This document shows, in pieces, positions 9,022 to 17,986 of a stretch of 64,000 bases of DNA. Position numbers and translations under genes: made by a program. Origin of the DNA: CAWVSB01 sp046710535 (GTDB taxonomy: Bacteria; Pseudomonadota; Gammaproteobacteria; Pseudomonadales; CAWVSB01); contig JBKEHH010000002.1 in assembly GCA_046710535.1 (NCBI GenBank), positions 248,001-312,000 of the forward strand, in the 5' to 3' direction. The notes beneath the pieces are model-generated. The model was given only the letters and a program-made list of their open reading frames with translations. It ran no database searches and was not told the DNA's origin. The first letter of the stretch is position 1, and every line of letters starts with the position of its first letter.

Positions 9022-10248
9022 TTAGTCGGCTCCGAACTCTTCGTTATCTGCCTCGACGGCGGCAATTATTTGCTGGTGGATATCAGGTATGGCGCTTTCT
9101 ACTCGGTTCCAACTGGGGATGAATGGTCGCTCCATCGGGCGGTCCAAAAATATTTCGCCGGCCTTCATAATATTTTGGGCAAACAGCTCTACCGCTTTTT
9201 CTTCTTGGTGAACATCTAAGGTAAGCCCATTTATTAAGGCATCATTATTGTAAGTTTCAACAAAATCTAAGCCAATACGATAATAAGTAGCTTTTAAAGT
9301 ACGAAATGTTTCGTTATTAAATGTCACCCCGCGAGTGGCGAGCTTTCGGTACATAGCTTTGGCTATATCGATAGACATTCTTGACAAGCCTTGTTCTGGG
9401 TCATCAAGGCTAAGCTCTTGATGTTTGTGATCATAGGTGTCGGCAATATCGACTTGGCATAATCTATTATTAGCATAGTTGCGATAAACCTCAGACAACA
9501 TGCCAACCTCTAAGCCCCAGTCGCTAGGTATGCGCAAGTCATTGAGCACATCGCGGCGGAATGAAAACTCACCGGCTAAGGCGTAGCGAAAGCTATCCAT
9601 ATAGTCCAAATAATCAGAGTGACCAACGGTCTTTTTCAGTGCTCTAATCAGTGGTGTAACCAATAGGCGGCAAACGCGGCCATTAATTTTTCCATCGGCA
9701 ACCCGCGAATAATAGCCTTTGCAAAACTCATAGTTAAACTGCGGATGGGCTACCGGGTAGATAAGACGTGCTAACATCTCACGGTGATAGGTTACAATGT
9801 CACAATCGTGTAAGGCGATTGATTCAGATTTTCCGCTTGCTAACAAATAACCCATGCAATACCAAACATTACTGCCTTTGCCGCGCTCTTTTGGTGCTAG
9901 GTCTAGGTCTTTAAGTTGCGCATCAATGGCTTGCATCCTAGGGCCGTCATTCCACAATACGCGATGTGGCTGTTTCAGTTCTTTGAAAAATTTCAGCGCG
10001 TGGCGGTACTGCTTTTCGTCGGCGCGATCTAGACCGATTACGATTTCATTAAGATAATTAACTTGGCTAAGTTCTTTAACAATATTAGCCAGTGCATCGC
10101 CTTCAAGTTCAGAATAAAGCGATGGCAAAATCAACGCCATTGGCCTGCGTTTACTAAATTTTAGTAAATCTGCTTCTAAATCGACTAGCGGTCGATCAGA
10201 CAAATTGTGCAAGGTGGTGATAATGCCGTTCTGGTGAAAGTCGCCCAT
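9022..10248 (-). CDS. gpgS: Glucosyl-3-phosphoglycerate synthase (GT81-like)
   Basis: This is a GT-A-fold glycosyltransferase of 408 residues. It has an N-terminal LILPSLYSELEG strand, a metal-binding DCD (ALHDCDIVT, about residues 145-153), then GRVCRLLVTPLI and a GLEVGMLSEVYR segment. This arrangement is shared with bacterial glucosyl-3-phosphoglycerate synthases, which transfer glucose from NDP-glucose to 3-phosphoglycerate. The neighbouring mannosyl-3-phosphoglycerate-phosphatase-type gene upstream and the GH13_18 phosphorylase downstream support the role. The ATG at 10248 follows AAGGA at about nine bases. Mannosyl transfer cannot be excluded from sequence alone. Confidence 0.8.
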   Translation of the reverse strand: MGDFHQNGIITTLHNLSDRPLVDLEADLLKFSKRRPMALILPSLYSELEGDALANIVKELSQVNYLNEIVIGLDRADEKQYRHALKFFKELKQPHRVLWNDGPRMQAIDAQLKDLDLAPKERGKGSNVWYCMGYLLASGKSESIALHDCDIVTYHREMLARLIYPVAHPQFNYEFCKGYYSRVADGKINGRVCRLLVTPLIRALKKTVGHSDYLDYMDSFRYALAGEFSFRRDVLNDLRIPSDWGLEVGMLSEVYRNYANNRLCQVDIADTYDHKHQELSLDDPEQGLSRMSIDIAKAMYRKLATRGVTFNNETFRTLKATYYRIGLDFVETYNNDALINGLTLDVHQEEKAVELFAQNIMKAGEIFLDRPMERPFIPSWNRVESAIPDIHQQIIAAVEADNEEFGAD

Positions 10249-10272
10249 AGTAATAATCCTTGTATCTGTCTG

Positions 10273-11115
10273 TTAAAGAGAAATATTCAGTTGTTGTATT
10301 ATTGATCTCACGCCTTCGTTCCAGCCTGCTGGCCCCAAAAGATTGGATTTTAAAATCTTGTCACTGCGCGCCAATTCAGGAAAGTCATGTAATGGTGAGC
10401 GAATTAACAATGCATAGTCCGCAGCCTCCAGCATGCTTACATCGTTGCCACTGTCGCCGATGGCAATGGTGATTATCTGTTTGTTGGGGTGTTGGTCTTG
10501 ATACAACTGCGTAACCAACTTGAGAGCGCGCCCTTTACTGCAGTCGCCGCTAACGGTAATAAAGCGGCCGCCTTGCTGTGATACACCGCCATGGCTACTA
10601 ATAGCAGCAACAAACTGTTGCTCTTGTTGTTTGCTGCCAAGCCATTTTACCGGCTCACTGTAATCGCGCTGGTTGGCTAGCTCGGCATCTTCATCGTTTA
10701 AACCAGTTAGTTGTTTTATACCCGCACTACCTTGGGCAAAAAAATAGATAAATTGATTGGGGAAGTCAGCTTGTAATGCCGCTAGTAGCGACAGCCATTT
10801 TTGCCGCGGGGGGCAATCTGACAGGCAATGGAAACCGTTAAGTAAGCTACTGCCTGCTATCGGAGCGGTAAAATAGTTTTTAGGGATAAATGATGCCGCC
10901 CCGTTTTCACTGATAAAAGGGTGACGATTAGGGAGTTGTTTTCTTAAGGCCACAATTTCAGCGCAGGTTTTACTGCTGGTAGGTATTACCGGAATGCCTA
11001 TTCCTTCGAGAGCCCCTAACAACGCATGCGCCGGCCCAAACTGGTAGCTGTTGTGGTCAAGTAAACTACCGTCTAAATCGGTAAAAATTATCGCTAGGCT
11101 ATTGTTGCCGTTCAT
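10273..11115 (-). CDS. HAD-IIB mannosyl/glucosyl-3-phosphoglycerate phosphatase
   Basis: This is a 280-residue HAD-superfamily hydrolase of subclass IIB. Motif I is FTDLDGSLLD (nucleophile Asp near residue 13), motif II is IPTSSKT, a cap domain occupies roughly residues 85-190, and motif III/IV is IAIGDSGNDVSMLEAADYA. This is the typical pattern of the mannosyl-3-phosphoglycerate phosphatase family, which removes phosphate from the product of GpgS or MpgS to give the free compatible solute. It is the first gene of the minus-strand operon and lies 24 bp before the synthase. Confidence 0.85.
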   Translation of the reverse strand: MNGNNSLAIIFTDLDGSLLDHNSYQFGPAHALLGALEGIGIPVIPTSSKTCAEIVALRKQLPNRHPFISENGAASFIPKNYFTAPIAGSSLLNGFHCLSDCPPRQKWLSLLAALQADFPNQFIYFFAQGSAGIKQLTGLNDEDAELANQRDYSEPVKWLGSKQQEQQFVAAISSHGGVSQQGGRFITVSGDCSKGRALKLVTQLYQDQHPNKQIITIAIGDSGNDVSMLEAADYALLIRSPLHDFPELARSDKILKSNLLGPAGWNEGVRSIIQQLNISL

Positions 11116-11450
11116 AGGTTATATGTTTGATTCATCCATTGTTACATGATTGTTGTTATTGCTAGATATTGCAATTATCGCGCCAGAGTTAAAGTCTTGA
11201 ATTAAGACGGTAGGCCCACGCCATCGCTTTGACGTGTACGCTATGCACTAAATTGGTAACGCCTTAATGGCCTGCACTGCAGTAGTGCAATTTTCTGGTA
11301 TGGTTGGCGGCGAACGGTAGATACTAATAAGTGGTCGCGGTAATTTACAGTTTAGGGTTAGACTTCAATGAAATAGCCTTTTTGTGATTCTAGGCTGCTT
11401 ATAATGGCGCTAAATCGTAGCTTTAACTTTCTGCATAGTGAGAGACCGTA
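11116..11450. promoter_or_regulatory. Divergent promoter region between glucosylglycerate operon and zwf
   Basis: This 335-bp gap separates two divergent operons and must hold both promoters. A good -10-like TATAAT is at 11400-11405, about 45 bp before the zwf ATG, but I see no convincing -35 at the right distance, which suggests an activator-dependent promoter. A GGTAATTTACAG stretch near 11339 is only a partial match to the HexR half-site style (TGTAATTAAATTACA) that often controls zwf. No small gene is evident. Confidence 0.4.
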
Positions 11451-12926
11451 ATGGCAAAGCAATTTGATATTGTATTTTTTGGTGGCATGGGCGACTTGGC
11501 TTTGCGCAAGCTATTGCCGGCAATGTATCGCAGTGAAGTTGACAGTGAATATGCTGATGATTGTCGAATCATTTTGACCTCACGCAAATACCTGACCAGT
11601 GCAGAATTTGAAGCCAAAGTTAAAATTAGTCTTGGCGATGAGTTAGCCGCTGATGAAAACGTGGATACTAATTGGCCACAGTTTTTAGCAAGGCTTGAAT
11701 GCGTGAGTTTAAATATCAGCGAAGGTGGCGATGAGTGGATTGATTTTTCCAACTCCTTTAAAGGACGTGAAGGTATTCTACGCATATTTTATCTTTCAAT
11801 ACCGCCAAGTATTTACGAGCCTTGTAGTGAAAACTTATATAAATATAAGCTTATTTCTAAGACTGCAAGAATCATTCTAGAGAAACCCATTGGTGTTGAC
11901 TTAGCGTCAGCTAAAATAATTAACGCCACTGTAGGGAAGTCTTTTGATGAAGATAATATTTATCGAATTGATCACTACTTAGGTAAAGAGACGGTTCAAA
12001 ACCTATTGGCACTCAGATTTACTAATGTTTTGTTAGGTGATGTTTGGGACAATAATAGTATTGACCATGTGCAAATAAGCATCACTGAAACAGTCGGTTT
12101 AGAAGGGCGGGCTGGCTATTATAATGATGTTGGTGCGCTGCGAGACATGATGCAAAACCATTTGCTGCAGTTGCTGTGCTTGGTGGCGATGGAACCACCC
12201 CACGAAATGAATGCCGATAATTTACGCGCTGAAAAACTGAAAGTCTTAAAAGCCTTAAAACCCATCAATGAAGACAATATTACACAAACTATAGTGCGTG
12301 GGCAGTACGGTGAAGGTGTGTTGAATAATCAAGTTGCCAATGCATATGTTGATGATCTAGGGAGTGATTATGGCGGCAGTGATATCGAAACCTTTGTCGC
12401 ATTAAAAGCGGAAATAGGTAACTGGCGTTGGGCCGGTGTACCTTTTTATCTGCGTACGGGAAAGCGCCTAAAAAAGCGTGCTGCTGAAATATTAATTGAG
12501 TTTAAAGCACTGCCTCATGCAGTATTTCCGGCGGCATTTGGCAAAGTGCAACCAAATCAGTTGAGGATAAAATTACAGCCTGATGAAGGTATTGAACTGA
12601 CCTTGATGGGGAAGAAAATGCACGGCCGTGAAATGCGCCTAAAGCCAGTTACCTTATCGTTTGATTTTGCCGATTCATTTGATGGCCATGTTAGACCAGC
12701 CTATCAACGACTAATTTTAGATGTGGTTGATGGCAATTCTAGTTTGTTTTTACATCGTGAAGAAGTAGAGCAAGCTTGGTCATGGATAACGCCAATATTA
12801 GAATGTTGGAAGGCTGATGGCGATAGTAAACCGGTTAGCTATTCATCCGGTAGCTGGGGGCCATTGGCCGCTGAATTAATGATAGAGAAAGATGGTCGTA
12901 GTTGGTTTGAACCGGGCAGTAAATAA
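11451..12926 (+). CDS. zwf: Glucose-6-phosphate 1-dehydrogenase
   Basis: This enzyme oxidises glucose-6-phosphate to 6-phosphogluconolactone with NADP+, feeding the Entner-Doudoroff and pentose phosphate routes. The 491-residue protein has the N-terminal dinucleotide motif FFGGMGDLALRK, with Gly-Gly-Met where many family members have GASGDLA. It also has the invariant substrate/catalytic motif RIDHYLGKETVQNL (about residues 170-183) and the structural-NADP region FYLRTGKRL. It is the first gene of zwf-pgl-edd-glk. Its TAA overlaps the ATG of pgl by one base. Confidence 0.96.
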   Translation: MAKQFDIVFFGGMGDLALRKLLPAMYRSEVDSEYADDCRIILTSRKYLTSAEFEAKVKISLGDELAADENVDTNWPQFLARLECVSLNISEGGDEWIDFSNSFKGREGILRIFYLSIPPSIYEPCSENLYKYKLISKTARIILEKPIGVDLASAKIINATVGKSFDEDNIYRIDHYLGKETVQNLLALRFTNVLLGDVWDNNSIDHVQISITETVGLEGRAGYYNDVGALRDMMQNHLLQLLCLVAMEPPHEMNADNLRAEKLKVLKALKPINEDNITQTIVRGQYGEGVLNNQVANAYVDDLGSDYGGSDIETFVALKAEIGNWRWAGVPFYLRTGKRLKKRAAEILIEFKALPHAVFPAAFGKVQPNQLRIKLQPDEGIELTLMGKKMHGREMRLKPVTLSFDFADSFDGHVRPAYQRLILDVVDGNSSLFLHREEVEQAWSWITPILECWKADGDSKPVSYSSGSWGPLAAELMIEKDGRSWFEPGSK

Positions 12927-13630
12927 TGCGTAAAGAGTACTTTTTTAGCGACAAGCAAGCGTTGGTTGCTGCGTGCACAACGGCTATTAGTGACGTCGTC
13001 GGCGCTGCTGCGCAAAGCGGGGGTGCGACTTTATTAGTGTCGGGTGGTTCTACTCCGAAAGCGATTTATACGCAGTTAGCCAATACCGACTTAGCTTGGC
13101 ACAAGGTTAGCATCGCCATGGTTGATGAAAGATATGTGCCATTGACCCATCCTGACAGTAATGAGGCAATGATAAAATCTTGCTTAGTGACTGGCAGGGC
13201 AAGTGCTGCCGACTTTAATGGTTTATATAGTAAAGCGGGCTCATTAGTTGATGCTGCTGCAAATGCTGAACAGGTTTATTCTAGCCTGGGCAAAGACAGC
13301 GACTTAGTTATTTTGGGTATGGGCGATGATGGTCATACCGCATCACTTTTCCCTAGCGCTGATGGGATTACTGCGGCGATGGATAAAACCAGTCAGCGTA
13401 TTATTTTCCCTTTGCTTGCAAATAAATCTGACGTTACCGGTGAGAATTTAGAGCGAATTAGTTTGGGGTTAGCGGCTATTTTGTCAGCCAAAAAAATCAT
13501 ATTGCTGATAACTGGCGATGACAAATTAGCAGTCTATAAACAGGCGTTAACTGCAGACGCTAATGAATTACCTGTTGCCGGCGTATTGCAGCAAAACTCG
13601 ACTCTTGTCGACGTTTATTGGGCCCCTTAG
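12926..13630 (+). CDS. pgl: 6-phosphogluconolactonase
   Basis: This enzyme hydrolyses 6-phosphogluconolactone to 6-phosphogluconate. The 234-residue length matches the bacterial SOL/DevB-type enzymes. Characteristic segments are LLVSGGSTPKAIY, VDERYVP (about residues 66-72) and the conserved LGMGDDGHTASLFP motif (about 130-143). It overlaps zwf by one base (TAATG), which points to translational coupling, and edd follows after a 56-bp gap. Confidence 0.95.
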   Translation: MRKEYFFSDKQALVAACTTAISDVVGAAAQSGGATLLVSGGSTPKAIYTQLANTDLAWHKVSIAMVDERYVPLTHPDSNEAMIKSCLVTGRASAADFNGLYSKAGSLVDAAANAEQVYSSLGKDSDLVILGMGDDGHTASLFPSADGITAAMDKTSQRIIFPLLANKSDVTGENLERISLGLAAILSAKKIILLITGDDKLAVYKQALTADANELPVAGVLQQNSTLVDVYWAP

Positions 13631-13686
13631 TGGATAGGGTTCACGACTATAGTAGGTAAGTGCTATTAACAAAGTAGGTAAATAAA

Positions 13687-15498
13687 ATGAATAAAGTCAT
13701 TGAAGAAGTCACTAATACGATTATTGAACGCAGCCATAAATCACGGCAAGACTATTTAGCCAGAATGGCTAATGCGAAAAATTCTGGCCCAGCCAGAAAT
13801 CGTGCTTCTTGTGGTAATTTAGCCCACGGTATGGCGGCCTGTAACAGCGATGATAAATCGGGTTTAACCGAAAATATAAAATCTAATATCGCTATTATCT
13901 CGGCCTACAACGACATGTTATCGGCGCATCAGCCTTATTTTGAATATCCCGCACAGCTAAAGGCGGCTATTAGTGCCGCAGGTGGTATTGCTCAATTTGC
14001 CGGTGGCGTGCCGGCAATGTGTGACGGTGTTACCCAAGGCCGCACGGGAATGGAAATGTCATTATTTAGTCGCGATGTAATCGCCATGGCTACTGGCATT
14101 TCACTTTCTCACGATATGTTTGATGGCATATTGTGTTTAGGCATTTGCGACAAAATTGTACCGGGGTTGTTGATAGGTGCACTGTCGTTTGGTCATTTAC
14201 CTGCGCTGTTTGTACCAGCTGGGCCTATGCCATCGGGCCTGCCTAATGATGAAAAAGCCAAAGTTCGCCAGCGCTATGCCGCCGGTGAAATTGGCCGCGA
14301 AGAATTACTAGCTGCCGAAGCAGCTTCTTATCATAGCGCCGGTACTTGTACTTTTTATGGCACGGCCAATACCAATCAAATGTTGATGGAAATAATGGGC
14401 TTACATTTGCCCGGTGCATCTTTCATTAATCCCGGTACGCCACTGCGCCATGCGTTAACAGATGCCGCAGGGCAAACTGTTTTACGCCATAGTGCCAGTA
14501 CTAATGACTATAGGCCTCTGTGTGATGTAATTAGCGAAAAAACGCTGGTAAACGGTATTGTAGGGTTGCTAGCGACGGGTGGTTCTACTAATCAAACTAT
14601 TCACCTGATTGCCATTGCGCGGGCCGCTGGGATTATTATTAATTGGGACGACTTCTCGCATTTGTCCAAAGTCGTACCATCGCTGGCGCGGATATATCCT
14701 AATGGCCCTGCAGATGTAAATCATTTTCAAGCGGCTGGTGGTATGGGCTTTCTTATCACTCAGTTGCTAGGCGCTGGTCTACTCCACAACGACGTTGTTA
14801 CAGTGGCCCCTGCTAATGGCTTGTCTCCTTATATGAGCGAACCGAAGCTGCAAGGCGATAATTTAGTATGGAGCGCGGCGCCTCTAGCTAGCTTAGATGA
14901 AGCTGTATTGGCGCCAGTTGGTAAGCCATTTAGTGAAGAAGGCGGCCTGCTGGTGCTTGATGGTAATCTTGGTCGCGGGGTAATCAAAGTATCGGCAGTA
15001 GCGCCCGAGCGCAGAATTGTGGAAGCGCCGGCAGTGGTGTTTAATGATCAGTCAGATTTGATCGGCGCGTTTGATCGCGGCGAGTTAGAGAAGGACTTTG
15101 TTGCGGTGGTGCGGTTTCAAGGCCCTAAAGCGAATGGTATGCCAGAGCTACATAAGCTGACGCCGCTGTTAGGTGTATTGCAAGACAAAGGCTTCAAAGT
15201 GGCATTAGTGACTGACGGGCGGATGTCAGGCGCATCAGGTAAGGTTCCAGCTGCAATTCATATGACACCTGAAAGTTTATGCGGTGGTGTTTTAGCATTA
15301 GTTAAAGATGGTGATGTAATAAGGCTAGATGGGGTGGTAGGTAGTTTAATGCTATTGGTTGAGGATGCTGAGTTAGCCCAGCGAATTCCATTAATTCCTG
15401 ATCTAACAGCAAATCAATTTGGCAATGGCCGCGAACTATTTTCGATATTTAGAGATAATGTTGGCCCAGTAGAAGACGGTGCTAATAGCTTAATTTAA
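13687..15498 (+). CDS. edd: Phosphogluconate dehydratase
   Basis: This is the Fe-S-dependent dehydratase that turns 6-phosphogluconate into KDPG, the committed step of the Entner-Doudoroff pathway. The 603-residue length is typical of Edd, longer than IlvD. Visible are SAYNDMLSAHQPY, PAMCDGVTQGRTGMEMSLFSRDVIAM and LCLGICDKIVPGLLIGAL with a cluster cysteine. GTCTFYGTANTNQ supplies another, and ALVTDGRMSGASGKVPAAIH is near the C-terminus. The paralogue ilvD is in the same window at 49 kb. KDPG aldolase (eda) is not found here. Confidence 0.96.
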   Translation: MNKVIEEVTNTIIERSHKSRQDYLARMANAKNSGPARNRASCGNLAHGMAACNSDDKSGLTENIKSNIAIISAYNDMLSAHQPYFEYPAQLKAAISAAGGIAQFAGGVPAMCDGVTQGRTGMEMSLFSRDVIAMATGISLSHDMFDGILCLGICDKIVPGLLIGALSFGHLPALFVPAGPMPSGLPNDEKAKVRQRYAAGEIGREELLAAEAASYHSAGTCTFYGTANTNQMLMEIMGLHLPGASFINPGTPLRHALTDAAGQTVLRHSASTNDYRPLCDVISEKTLVNGIVGLLATGGSTNQTIHLIAIARAAGIIINWDDFSHLSKVVPSLARIYPNGPADVNHFQAAGGMGFLITQLLGAGLLHNDVVTVAPANGLSPYMSEPKLQGDNLVWSAAPLASLDEAVLAPVGKPFSEEGGLLVLDGNLGRGVIKVSAVAPERRIVEAPAVVFNDQSDLIGAFDRGELEKDFVAVVRFQGPKANGMPELHKLTPLLGVLQDKGFKVALVTDGRMSGASGKVPAAIHMTPESLCGGVLALVKDGDVIRLDGVVGSLMLLVEDAELAQRIPLIPDLTANQFGNGRELFSIFRDNVGPVEDGANSLI

Positions 15499-15512
15499 TC
15501 AATGGCATAAAT

Positions 15513-16478
15513 ATGGAACAAACAATTGTCGCCGACATAGGTGGCACCAATACACGGTTTGCAATCGCAACTAAGACATCAACTGGCTTTGATATTTCAG
15601 CTAAATGGATTCAAGCTAGTGATAACTTCTCTGGCTTGGAAGATGCCTTGGCTGCGTATTTACAAACCATAGACAGTGCCAATATCACTAAAGCCTGTTT
15701 AGCGGTTGCAGGACCTATTGTCGATGGCAAGGTGCGGGTAACTCGCCAAGGCTGGGACGCGTCAATTAGTGCAATGCAAAAACAGTTTGGTTTTAGCGAT
15801 TTTAATTTGGTTAACGATTTTTCCGCGCTTGCATTTTGCCTGCCTTATTTGGGTAAAGCAGACACCTTAGACATATACCGGCAAGGTGAGGCGGGCGTTG
15901 GTGTAAAAGCTATTATTGGCCCTGGTACCGGCTTTGGTGTTGCCGGTTTAATGCCAACAAATAATAGTTGGCAATTGATTGACGGCGAAGGCGGGCATAT
16001 TTCTTTTGCGCCGACCAATGCCTTAGAAATTGAAATACTAAAAGTACTAATGACTCGCTCTCATCGGGTATCGATTGAATCAATATTGTGTGGCCCAGGC
16101 TTGGTTAATTTGTATAGCGCAATGGCCGCAGTACGGGGCGAACCAGCTAAGGCGTTGGCACCAAAAGATATTGCTGAGCTTGGTAGCTCTGGCATAGACC
16201 CATTGTGCGAAGCTGCGCTGCATAGCTTTTGCGCCATTATGGGCAGCGCCGCAGGTGACATAGCATTACTGCTTCGGCCTACTGGCGGTATGTATTTAGC
16301 CGGTGGCATTTTGCCTAAAATCAAAGACTTCTTTCTCGCTAGCGATTTTTCGTCGCGGTTTTTAGCAAAAGAGCCTATGTCTCATGTGGTCGCTGATATT
16401 CCAATTATGATGTTAGCTACTGAAGACGCCGCATTTGTTGGTGCAGCGGCATCGTTGGAGCTAGCTAAAAATAATTAG
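15513..16478 (+). CDS. glk: Glucokinase
   Basis: This ATP-dependent glucokinase has 321 residues and belongs to the E. coli Glk type. It has the phosphate-binding N-terminal ADIGGTNTRFAI (about residues 7-18), LAVAGPI, LVNDFSALAF with the catalytic-base Asp, a second GPGTGFGVAG loop and the substrate-binding GEGGHISFAPTN. GGMYLAGGI is near the end. It supplies glucose-6-phosphate to zwf and is the last gene of the operon, 14 bp after edd. Confidence 0.95.
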   Translation: MEQTIVADIGGTNTRFAIATKTSTGFDISAKWIQASDNFSGLEDALAAYLQTIDSANITKACLAVAGPIVDGKVRVTRQGWDASISAMQKQFGFSDFNLVNDFSALAFCLPYLGKADTLDIYRQGEAGVGVKAIIGPGTGFGVAGLMPTNNSWQLIDGEGGHISFAPTNALEIEILKVLMTRSHRVSIESILCGPGLVNLYSAMAAVRGEPAKALAPKDIAELGSSGIDPLCEAALHSFCAIMGSAAGDIALLLRPTGGMYLAGGILPKIKDFFLASDFSSRFLAKEPMSHVVADIPIMMLATEDAAFVGAAASLELAKNN

Positions 16479-16535
16479 GCAGGTTGGAAAGCCTTGAGAA
16501 AAATAATAGACCCTCCATAATTATTGGTATGTTCT

Positions 16536-17756
16536 CTACGCTGAGTACAAATCAATAATACGCTTACCCAATGCCATTTGATGTACTTGGTCTGGACCGT
16601 CGGCTTGGCGACACCAGCGCGCATAGTTAAATGCTTCGGCCATAAAATAATCTTCAGTTAGACCACCAGCGCCATGCATTTGCATACAGCTATCAATAAT
16701 ATTCTGTACTAATAATGGCACTGTGGTTTTAGTGGCAGCAATCATATCAACCGATGCTGCTACGCCCTGCGTATCCATTTTATTGCTTGTCTTCAGTACC
16801 AGCAGGCGAGCCATTTCTATTTCGCTAAAGCTTCTCGATATTTCTTCGAGTACCGATTGGTGTTTGCTTAGCGGCCGCCCAAAGGTGGTACGTGACACCG
16901 CTCGCTGGCAGGCAAGTTCTAGCGAGCGCTGGGCGGCACCAACCAAACGCATGCAATGATGCATTCGACCTGGCCCTAGACGACCTTGGGCTATTTCAAA
17001 GCCACGGCCTTCACCAAGTAATATATTGTCAGCGGGTACGCGCACGTTATCAAACACAATTTCGGCGTGGCCAATAGGTGCATCATCATAGCCTAAGGTG
17101 GTTAACGGACGAATAACCGTTAGCCCTTTAGTGCCTTTGGGTACTAACACTTGGCTTTGTTGTTGGTGACGATCTGAGTTGTCTGGGTCAGATTTTCCCA
17201 TCACAATTAAAATTTTGGTGCGCTCATACATAGCACCGGTGATAAACCATTTGCGGCCATTCAATACCCATTCGTCGCCGTCACGCACAATGCTCAGTTC
17301 AATATTAGTGGCATCACTGGAGGCAACTTGTGGTTCGGTCATCGCATAAGATGAGCTGATTTCGCCATTAAGTAGCGGGGTTAGCCACTGGGCTTGTTGG
17401 GCTTTGGTGGCGTAATTCATAAACACCTCCATGTTGCCAGTGTCGGGGGCGTTGCAATTAAATACTTCCGGCGACCAAATCACGCGGCCCATCATTTCGG
17501 CTAATGGCGTATAGTCAAAGTTAGTTAAGCCGCCATGGTCAGAGTATTCACTGTGGCTTTCAGGCACAAATAGATTCCACAGGCCGGCCGCTTTGGCCTT
17601 TGCTTTTAACTCGTCCATTAAGGGTAGGGCGGCAAAGCGATTACTGGCCTTGTGTAATTGCTCGGCGTAGGCGGTTTCGTTAGGATAAATATGCTCATCC
17701 ATAAACGCACTAAGCTTGGCCTGCAATTGCAGTGATTTGTCACTAAATGTATACAT
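16536..17756 (-). CDS. Acyl-CoA dehydrogenase
   Basis: This is a flavoprotein of 406 residues that introduces the alpha-beta double bond into an acyl-CoA. The N-terminal helical domain carries the FNCNAPDTGNMEVF segment seen in the ACAD10/11-like group. It is followed by the FAD-contact YAMTEPQVASSDATNI, the beta-domain NGRKWFITGA and the signature GRGFEIAQGRLGPGR. The C-terminal helical domain includes RTTFGRPLSKHQSV and MHGAGGLTEDY. The preferred chain length cannot be read. It is convergent with glk and appears monocistronic. Confidence 0.9.
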   Translation of the reverse strand: MYTFSDKSLQLQAKLSAFMDEHIYPNETAYAEQLHKASNRFAALPLMDELKAKAKAAGLWNLFVPESHSEYSDHGGLTNFDYTPLAEMMGRVIWSPEVFNCNAPDTGNMEVFMNYATKAQQAQWLTPLLNGEISSSYAMTEPQVASSDATNIELSIVRDGDEWVLNGRKWFITGAMYERTKILIVMGKSDPDNSDRHQQQSQVLVPKGTKGLTVIRPLTTLGYDDAPIGHAEIVFDNVRVPADNILLGEGRGFEIAQGRLGPGRMHHCMRLVGAAQRSLELACQRAVSRTTFGRPLSKHQSVLEEISRSFSEIEMARLLVLKTSNKMDTQGVAASVDMIAATKTTVPLLVQNIIDSCMQMHGAGGLTEDYFMAEAFNYARWCRQADGPDQVHQMALGKRIIDLYSA

Positions 17757-17923
17757 TGATGTCTCCGTTAGATCTTTAAAGTCAAAGCGTGAATGGCGCC
17801 TAGCATAACGCAGATATTACAAGCTTGGTTGTTGCTGTTACTACCGTCTTCCTAAGCGCGAGCTATCCTAGTTTACGCCACATTATTAATGCTAGTTTCA
17901 GTTCAGTAGAACTAGAAAGCAGT

Positions 17924-17951
17924 AAAAAGGCGACCCTGTGGTCGCCTTTTT
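17924..17951 (-). terminator. Rho-independent terminator
   Basis: A perfect 12-bp inverted repeat (arms AAAAAGGCGACC and its complement) flanks a 4-base loop. It gives a GC-rich hairpin ending in a run of T on either strand. It lies just downstream of the metallo-hydrolase gene at 17987, so it most likely ends that transcript on the minus strand. It could also act in the other direction. Confidence 0.85.
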
Positions 17952-17986
17952 ATTCGGTATCGCTAACATATGTATAGCGCGCTATA

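Noticed and set aside
11320..11352. HexR-like site upstream of zwf (GGTAATTTACAG)
   Set aside because: Only one half matches the known pattern and symmetry is poor, so it is mentioned in the intergenic entry but not called as an operator.
16505..16535. AATAAT/ATTATT inverted repeat between glk and the acyl-CoA dehydrogenase gene as a terminator
   Set aside because: The stem is only AT pairs with a long loop and would not be stable.
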